Positions 56,640 through 64,000 of a stretch of 64,000 nt of DNA are shown piece after piece. Numbering within the stretch: position 1 is the stretch's first letter; the number at the start of each line of letters is the position of its first letter. The translations under genes were made by a program, and so were the position numbers. The DNA lies in assembly GCA_003439945.1 (NCBI GenBank), contig QVRM01006788.1:1-64000 (forward strand), read 5' to 3'. This DNA is from Dermanyssus gallinae (lineage: Eukaryota; Arthropoda; Arachnida; Mesostigmata; Dermanyssidae). The notes under the pieces are model-generated. The model saw nothing but the letters and a program-made list of their open reading frames with translations, was not told the origin of the DNA and searched no databases.

Positions 56640-59345
56640 TTCTAAGAACGAGGTGGTTCTAAGAAAGAGCTGGTTCTAAGAACGAGGTGGTAAGAAAGAG
56701 CTGGTTCTAAGAACGAGGTGGTTCTAAGAAAGAGCTGGTTCTAAGAACGAGGTGGTAAGAAAGAGCTGGTTTTAAGAACGAGCTTGTTCTAGAAAACGCT
56801 GGTTTTAAGAACGAGCTTGTTCTAGGTTGGTTCTAAAAATGAGCCGTTCTAAGAACAATATGGTTCTATGAACGAGCCGCTTGTAAGAAACGAGCTGGTT
56901 CTAAAAACGAGGTGGTTCTAAGAAAGAGCTGGTTCTAAAAGCGAGCTTGTTTTAAGAACGAGCTTGTTCTATGAACAAGCTGAATCTAAAAACGAGCCGT
57001 TTTAAGGACAATACGGTTCTAAGAACGAGGCGGTTGTAAGAAACGAGGTGGTTCTAAGAACAAGCCGGTTGTAAGAAACGAGGTGGTTCTAAGAACGAGG
57101 TGGTTCTAAGAACGAAGTGCCTTTAAGAACGAGGTGGGGCTAAGAAACAGCCGATTTTAAGAACAAGCTTGTTATAAGAACGAGCTGGTTCTGTGAACAA
57201 ACCGGTTCTAAGAACGAGCCGGTTGTAAGAACGAGGTGGCTCTAAGAAAAGGCTGGTTCTAAGAAAGAGCTAATTCTAAGAACGAGCTTGCTCTAGGAAC
57301 AAGCTGGTTCTAAAAACGAGCTGTTCTAAGGACAATTATGTTCTATGAACGAGCCGGTTGTAAGAAACGAGCTGGTTCTAAGAACGAGGTGGTTCTAAGA
57401 ACGAAGTGGTTCTGGGAACGAGGTACTTCTAAAAAGAGCTGGTTCTAAGAACGAGGTGGTTCGGAGAACGAGATGGTTTTAAGAACGAGGTAATTCTAAA
57501 AACGAGATGGTTCTAAGAAAGAGCTGGTTCTAAGAACGAGCTTGTTCTAGGAAAAAGCTGGTTCTAAAAACGAGCCGTTCGAAGAACAATATGGTTCTAA
57601 GAACGAGCCGATTGTAAGAAACGAGGTCGTTCTAAAAACGAGGTGGTTCTAAGGAAGAGCTGGTTCTAAGAACGAGCTTATTTTATAAACAAGCAGATTC
57701 TAAAAACGAGCCGTTCGTAGGACAATAAGGGTCTAAGGACGAGCCAGTTCTAAGAACGAGGTGGTTCTAAGAACAAGGTGGTTTTAAGAAAGAGCTGGTT
57801 TTCGAAAGGAGCTTGTTCTATAAACGAGCTGGTTCTATAAACAAGCCGTTCTAAGATCGAGCTGGTTCTAGGAACGAGCTGTTTCTAAGAACGAGGTGGT
57901 TCTAAGAAAGAGCTGGTTCTAAGAACGAGCTTGTTCTAAGAACAAGCTAGTTTTAAGAGCGAGGTGAATCTAAGAAAGAGCTGGTTCTAAGAACGAGGTG
58001 GTTCTAAGAACGAGGTGGTTCTAATACGAGGTGGTTCTAAGAAAGAGCTGGTTCTAAGAACGAGGTGGTAAGAAAGAGCTGGTTTTAAGAACGAGCTTGT
58101 TCTAGAAAACGCTGGTTTTAAGAACGAGCTTGTTCTAGGTTGGTTCTAAAAATGAGCCGTTCTAAGAACAATATGGTTCTATGAACGAGCCGCTTGTAAG
58201 AGACGAGCTGGTTCTAAAAACGAGGTGGTTCTAAGAAAGAGCTGGTTCTAAAAGCGATCTTGTTTTAAGAACGAGCTTGTTCTATGAACAAGCTGAATCT
58301 AAAAACGAGCCGTTTTAAGGACAATACGGTTCTAAGAACGAGGCGGTTGTAAGAAACGAGGTGGTTCTAAGAACAAGCCGGTTGTAAGAAACGAGGTGGT
58401 TCTAAGAACGAGGTGGTTCTAAGAACGAAGTGCCTTTAAGAACGAGGTGGGGCTAAGAAACAGCCGATTTTAAGAACAAGCTTGTTATAAGAACGAGCTG
58501 GTTCTATGAGCAGACCGGTTCTAAGAACAAGCCGGTTCTAAGAACGAGCAGGTTGTAAGAACGAGGTGTTTCTAAGAACGAGGTGGCTCTAAGAAAAGGC
58601 TGGTTCTAAGAAAGAGCTAATTCTAAGAACGAGCTTGCTCTAGGAACAAGCTGGTTCTAAAAACGAGCTGTTCTAAGGACAATTATGTTCTATGAACGAG
58701 CCGGTTGTAAGAAACGAGCTGGTTCTAAGAACGAGGTGGTTCTAAGAACGAAGTGGTTCTGGAAACGAGGTACTTCTAAAAAAGAGCTGGTTCTAAGAAC
58801 GAGGTGGTTCGGAGAACGAGATGGTTTTAAGAACGAGGTAATTCTAAAAACGAGATGGTTCTAAGAAAGAGCTGGTTCTAAGAACGAGCTTGTTCTAGGA
58901 AAAAGCTGGTTCTAAAAACGAGCCGTTCGAAGAACAATATGGTTCCAAGAACGAGCCGATTGTAAGAAACGAGGTCGTTCTAAAAACGAGGTGGTTCTAA
59001 GGAAGAGCTGGTTCTAAGAACGAGCTTATTTTATAAACAAGCAGATTCTAAAAACGAGCCGTTCGTAGGACAATAAGGGTCTAAGGACGAGCCAGTTCTA
59101 AGAACGAGGTGGTTCTAAGAACGAGGTGGTTTTAAGAAAGAGCTGGTTTTCGAAAGGAGCTTGTTCTATAAACGAGCTGGTTCTAAAAACAAGCCGTTCT
59201 AAGATCGAGCTGGTTCTAGGAACGAGCTGTTTCTAAGAACTGAGGTGGTTCTAAGAAAGAGCTGGTTCTAAGAACGAGCTTGTTCTAAGAACAAGCTAGT
59301 TTTAAGAGCGAGGTGAATCTAAGAAAGAGCTGGTTCTAAGAACGA
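56640..59345 (+). repeat. Two adjacent higher-order repeats of about 1.31-1.35 kb
   Basis: The unusual junction GAGGTGGTAAGAAAGAGCTG, then CTTGTTCTAGGTTGGTTCTA (a shortened unit) occurs at 56821 and 58134, offset 1,313. GAGGTGAATCTAAGAAAGAG occurs at 57961 and 59310, offset 1,349. The difference is close to two monomers. GAACGAGGTACTTC and GAGCTTATTTTATAAAC are shared in between. Confidence 0.85.
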
Positions 59346-59634
59346 GGTGGTTCTAAGAACGAGGTGGTTCTAATACGAGGTGGCTCTAAGAACGAGGTGG
59401 TTCTAAGAAAGAGCTGCTTCTAAGAAAGAGCTGGTTTTAAAAACGAGCCGTTTTAAGGACAATACGGTTTTAAGAATGAGCCGGTTGTAAAAACGAGGTG
59501 GTTCTAAGAACAGCCAGTTGTAAGAACGAGCCGGTTGTAAAAACGAGGTGGTTCTAAGGACGACTTGGTTCTAAGAACGAGGTGGTTCTAAGAAAGAGCT
59601 GGTTTTAAGAAAGAGCTGGTTGTAAGAAAGAGCT

Positions 59635-61266
59635 GGTTGAAGAACAAGCTTGTTCAATGAACAAGCTGGCTCTAAAAACGAGCTGTTCTACAAACAATAT
59701 GGTTCTATGAACGAGCCGGTTGTAAGAAACGAGCTGGTTCTAAGAACGAGGTAGTCCTAAAAAAGAGTTGGTTTTAAGAACGAGGTGGTTCTAAGAACGA
59801 AGTGGTTCTGGGAACGAGCTAGTTCTTAAAAAGAGCTGGTTCTAAGAACGAGGTGGTTCGAAGAACGAAATGGTTTTAAGAACGAGGTAATTCTAAGAAC
59901 GAGGTGGTTCTAAGAAAGAGCTGGTTCTCAGAACGAGCTTGTTCTAGGAAAAAGCTGGTTCTAAAAACGAGCCGTTCGAAGAACAATATGGTTCTAAGAA
60001 CGAGCCGGTTGTAAGAAACGAGCTGGTTCTAAAATCGAGGTGGTTCTAAAAAAGAGATGGTTCTAAGAACGAGCTTGTTCTAAAAACGAGCTTGTTCTAA
60101 AAACGAGCTTGTTCTAAGAACGAGCTTGTTCTATGAACAAGTTGGTTCTAAAAACGAGCCGTTCTAAGGACAATAAGGGTCTAGGACGAGCCGGTTGTAA
60201 GAAACCAGGTGGTTCTAAGAACGAGGTGGTTCTAAGAACGATGTGGTTCTAAGAAAAAGGTGGTTCTAAGAAAGAGATGGTTCTAAGAAAGAGGTGGTTC
60301 TAAGAAAGAGGTGGTTCTAAGAAAGAGGTGGTTCTAAGAAAGAGGTGGTTCTAAGAAAGAGGTGGTTTTAAGAACGAGGTGGTTCTAAGAAAGAGGTGAT
60401 TCTAAGAAAGAGGTGGTTCTAAGCAAAAGGTGGTTCTAAGAAAGAGGTGGTTTTAAGAACGAGGTGGTTCTAAGAAAGAGGTGATTCTAAGAAAGAGGTG
60501 GTTCTAAGCAAAAGGTGGTTCTAAGAAAGAGGTGGTTTTAAGAACGAGGTGGTTCTAAGAAAGAGGTGGTTTTAAGAACGAGGTGGTTTTAAGAACGAGG
60601 TGGTTTAAGAACGAGGTAGTTTTAGGAACGAGGTGGTTACAAGAAAGAGCTGGTTCTAAGAACGAGGTAGTTCTAAGAAAGAGCTGGTTTTAAGAACGAG
60701 CTTGTTCTAGAAAACGCTGGTTCTAAAAACGAGCCGTTCTATGAACAATATGGTTCTAAGAACGAGCCGGTTGTAAGAAACAAGCTGGTTCTAAAACGAG
60801 GTGGTTCTAGGAAAGAGCTGGTTCTAAAAGCGAGCTTGTTCTAAGAACGAGCTTGTTCTATGAACAAGCTGATTCTAAAAACGAGCCGTTTTAAGGACAA
60901 TACGGTTCTAAGAACGAGGCGGTTGTAAGAAACGAGGTGGTTCTAAGAACAAGCCGGTTGTAAAAAACGAGGTGGTTCTAAGAACGAGGTGGTTCAAAGA
61001 ACGTGGTGGTTATAAGAATGAGGTGGTTCTAAGAACGAGCTGGCTCTTAGAATAAGGTGGTTCTAAGAATGAGGTGGTTCTATGAACGAGATGGTTCTAA
61101 GAATGAGGTGGTTCTAAGAACGTGGTGGTTATAAGAATGAGGTGGTTCTAAAAACGTGGTGGTTCTAAGAATGAGGTGGTTCTATGAACGAGATGGTTCT
61201 AAGAATGAAGTGGTTCTAAGAACGTGGTGGTTATAAGAATGAGGTGGTTCTTAGAAAGAGCTGGTT
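59635..61266 (+). repeat. Second copy of higher-order block A
   Basis: Homologous to 51380-52895, offset about 8,250 at its start and about 8,370 at its end. The increase lies mainly in the expanded GAAAGAGGTGGTTCTAA run. It ends abruptly at 61266, where the array switches to a different block. Confidence 0.88.
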
Positions 61267-64000
61267 AAGCTGGTAAGAACGAGCCGGTTGTAAGAACGAG
61301 CCGGTTGTCAGAACGAGGTGGTTCTAAGAACGAGGTGGTTTTAAGAAAGAGCTGGTGTTAAGAAAGAGCTTGTTCTAAGAACAAGCTGGCTTTAAAAACG
61401 AGCCGTTCTACTAACAATATGGTTTTATGAACGAGCCGGTTGTAAGAAACGAGCTGGTTGTAAGAGCGAGGTAGTTCTAAGAAAGAGTTGGTTTTAAGAA
61501 CGAGGTGGTTCTAAGAACGAAGTGGTTCTGGGAACGAGCTGGTTCTTAAAAAGAGCTGGTTCTAAGAAAGAGGTGGTTCAAAGAACGAGATGGTTTTAAG
61601 AACGAGGTAATTCTAAGAACGAGGTGGTTCTAAGAACGAGCTTGTTCTAGGAAAAAGCTGGTTCTAAAAACGAGCCGTTCAAAGAACAATATGGTTCTAA
61701 GAACGAGCCGGTTGTAAGAAACGAGCTGGTTCTAAAAACGAGGTGGTTCTAAAAAAGAGCTGGTTCTAAGAACGAGCTTGTTCTATGAACAAGCTGGTTC
61801 TAAAAACGAGCCGTTCTGAGAACAATAAGGGTCTAGCCGGTTGTAAGAGACGAGGTGGTTCTAAGAACGAGGTGGTTCTAAGAACGAGGTGGTTCTAAGA
61901 ACGATGTGGTTCTAAGAACGATGTGGTTCTAAGAAAGAGGTGGTTTTAAGGACGAGGTGGTTTTAAGAACGAGGTAGTTCTAGGAACGAGGTGGTTCTAA
62001 GAAAGAGCTGGTTCTAAGAACGAGATGGTTGTAAGAAAGAGCTGGTTTTAAGAACGAGCTGTTCTAGGAAACGCTGGTTCTAAGAACGAGCCGTTCTATG
62101 AACAATAGGGTTCTAAGAACGAGCCGGTTGTAAGAAACGAGCTGGTTCTAAAAACGAGGTGGTTTTAAGAAAGAGCTGGTTCTAAAAGCGACTTTGTTCT
62201 AAAAACGAGCTTGTTCTATGAACCAGCTGGTTCTAAAAACGAGCCGTTCTAAGAACAATAAGGGTCTAGGACGAGCCGGTTGTAAGAAACGAGGTGGTTC
62301 TAAGAACGAGGTGATTCTAAGAACGATGTGGTTCTAAGAACGAGGTGATTCTAAGAACGATGTTGTTCTAAGAAAGAGCTGGTTTTGAGAACGAGGTGGT
62401 TTTAGGAAGGAGATAGTTCTAGGAACAAGGTGGTTCTAAGAAAGAGCTGGTTCTAAGAACGAGGTGGTTGTAAGAACGAGCCGGTTCTAAGAAAGAGCTG
62501 GTTCTGAGAACAAGTTGGTTCTAAAAACGAGTCGTTCTAAGGACAATACGGTTCTAAGAACGAGCCGGCTGTAAGAAACGAGGTGGTTTTAAGAACGAGC
62601 TGGCTGTAAGAACAGGGTGGTTTTAAGAACGAGGTGGTTCTAAGAACGAGCTGGTTCTTAAAAAGAGCTGGTTCTAAGAACAAGCCGGTTGTAAGAACGA
62701 GCCGGTTGTAAGAACGAGCCGGTTGTAAGAACGAGCCGGTTGTCAGAACGAGGTGGTTCTAAGAACGAGGTGGTTTTAAGAAAGAGCTGGTGTTAAGAAA
62801 GAGCTGGTTCTAAGAACGAGCTTGTTCTAAGAACAAGCTGGCTTTAAAAACGAGCCGTTCTACTAACAGTATGGTTTTATGAACGAGCCGGTTGTAAGAA
62901 ACGAGCTGGTTGTAAGAGCGAGGTAGTTCTAAGAAAGAGTTGGTTTTAAGAACGAGGTGGTTCTAAGAACGAAGTGGTTCTGGGAACGAGCTGGTTCTTA
63001 AAAAGAGCTGGTTCTAAGAACGAGGTGGTTCAAAGAACGAGATGGTTTTAAGAACGAGGTAATTCTAAGAACGAGGTGGTTCTAAGAACGAGCTTGTTCT
63101 AGGAAAAAGCTGGTTCTAAAAACGAGCCGTTCAAAGAACAATATGGTTCTAAGAACGAGCCGGTTGTAAGAAACGAGCTGGTTCTAAAAACGAGGTGGTT
63201 CTAAAAAAGAGCTGGTTCTAAGAACGAGCTTGTTCTATGAACAAGCTGGTTCTAAAAACGAGCCGTTCTGAGAACAATAAGGGTCTAGGACGAGCCGGTT
63301 GTAAGAAACGAGGTGGTTCTAAGAACGAGGTGGTTCTAAGAACGAGGTGGTTCTAAGAACGATGTGGTTCTAAGAACGATGTGGTTCTAAGAAAGAGGTG
63401 GTTTTAAGGACGAGGTGGTTTTAAGAACGAGGTAGTTCTAGGAACGAGGTGGTTCTAAGAAAGAGCTGGTTCTAAGAACGAGACGGTTGTAAGAAAGAGC
63501 TGGTTTTAAGAACGAGCTGTTCTAGGAAACGCTGGTTCTAAGAACGAGCCGTTCTATGAACAATAGGGTTCTAAGAACGAGCCGGTTGTAAGAAACGAGC
63601 TGGTTCTAAAAACGAGGTGGTTTTAAGAAAGAGCTGGTTCTAAAAGCGACTTTGTTCTAAAAACGAGCTTGTTCTATGAACAAGCTGATTCTAAAAACGA
63701 GCCGTTTTAAGGACAATACGGTTCTAAAAACGAGGCGGTTGTAAGAAACGAGGTGGTTCTAAGAACAAGCCGGTTGTAAGAAACGAGGTGGTTCTAAGAA
63801 CGAGGTGGTTCTAAGAACGAAGTGCCTTTAAGAACGAGGTGGGGCAAAGAAACAGCCGGTTTTAAGAACAAGCTTGTTCTAAAAACAAGCTGGTTCTAAG
63901 AACAAGCCGGTTCTAAAAACAAGCCGGTTCTAAGAACAAGCCGGTTCTAAGAACGAGCCAGTTGTAAGAACGAGCCGGTTGTAAGAACAAGGTGGTTCTA
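61267..64000 (+). repeat. Second copy of the 44.5-47.3 kb block, running off the window
   Basis: The sequence after the irregular junction TTAAGCTGGTAAGAAC (61265) follows 44510-47320 marker by marker. Shared markers include the rare deletion GGGTCTAGCCGGTTGTAAG (45048 and 61829) and GGTGGGGCAAAGAAACAGCC (47160 and 63838). The offset falls from about 16,781 to about 16,678 through a missing 34-base and a missing roughly 68-base segment, both whole numbers of monomers. Confidence 0.88.

Larger units (their letters stand above)
22295..64000 (+). repeat. Satellite DNA array, 17-bp monomer, at least 41.7 kb, continuing past the window
   Basis: From GTGGTTATAAGAAC at 22295 to the last base the sequence is a head-to-tail array of 17-bp units, consensus GAGGTGGTTCTAAGAAC, about 2,450 copies. 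The main variants are GAGCTG, GAGCCG, GAGCTT, CAAGCTG, CAAGCCG, GAAAGAG (C to A) and an 18-bp TTGTAAGAAAC form. Shortened units GAGCCGTTCTAAGGACAATA recur at intervals. All units lie in one direction (one exception at 51.15 kb), and no transposon interrupts the array. Units near the left edge (22.3-23.2 kb) are more varied, as expected where homogenisation is weakest. It is non-coding, and its chromosomal position (centromeric, subtelomeric or other) cannot be told from the sequence. Confidence 0.97.

Noticed and set aside
22295..64000. CRISPR array or other spacer-repeat system
   Set aside because: There are no unique spacers; units follow each other directly, and the surroundings are eukaryotic mobile elements.
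22295..64000. Telomeric repeat or CENP-B box array
   Set aside because: The unit is unlike TTAGG/TTAGGG, and no unit matches the CENP-B core pattern with its CGGG end. A centromeric role remains possible but is not shown.
22295..64000. Steroid-receptor or heat-shock element cluster
   Set aside because: AGAAC and GTTCT half-sites occur, but spacing is 1 or 6 bases instead of 3, and TTC-NNN-GAA has one base too many for a heat-shock element.

Overview
The window is eukaryotic, very probably from an arthropod. It holds no intact host gene that I can recognise. The inference rests on the mobile elements: an R1-clade-like LINE with three CCHC knuckles, a CR1-like LINE whose ORF1 carries an SGNH esterase, a mariner transposase remnant, at least two further LINE remnants, tRNA-like (SINE-type) sequences and many (TA)n microsatellites. 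A chelicerate such as a tick or mite would fit, but the sequence alone does not settle the species.

The left third (1-22294) is a graveyard of mobile elements. 1-4500 (minus) is an R1-like LINE in at least eight frame pieces: gag-like ORF1, apurinic-type endonuclease, reverse transcriptase with YADD. 4560-9336 holds microsatellites, a foldback (inverted-repeat) structure, a probable decayed gag and the C-terminal piece of a LINE ORF2. 9337-11768 (minus) is a second LINE, 5'-truncated at a microsatellite and lacking its YADD segment. 12585-18072 is a nested pair: a decayed mariner element split by an almost full-length CR1-like LINE (13020-17906) with a (TTTGA)n tail and a probable 5-bp target duplication. 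18073-21500 is mostly unassigned, with one SINE-like tRNA head. 21500-22131 (minus) carries a CCHC plus PD-(D/E)XK-like C-terminal fragment of a retroelement.

The right two thirds (22295-64000, about 41.7 kb, running off the window) is one continuous satellite array with a 17-bp monomer, consensus GAGGTGGTTCTAAGAAC with GAGCTG, GAGCCG, GAGCTT and CAAGC variants, about 2,450 copies. All monomers lie in one orientation except for one short inverted patch. Variant monomers are ordered into higher-order repeats of about 1.2-1.6 kb. These occur as adjacent near-copies (34.8/36.2 kb, 44.2/45.7 kb, 56.8/58.1 kb) and as larger segmental copies (44.5-47.3 kb against 61.3-64 kb; 51.4-52.9 kb against 59.6-61.3 kb). 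Within copies, length differences are mainly whole-monomer steps, as expected for unequal exchange or slippage. The monomer is built of inverted half-sites (GTTCT-A-AGAAC), and some junctions form perfect palindromes such as GAACAAGCTTGTTC.

No operon or cooperating gene set is present. The nearest thing to a previously undescribed system is the satellite itself: a large, directionally uniform, hierarchically organised array of palindromic 17-mers, with a template-switch-like inversion at 51.1 kb.
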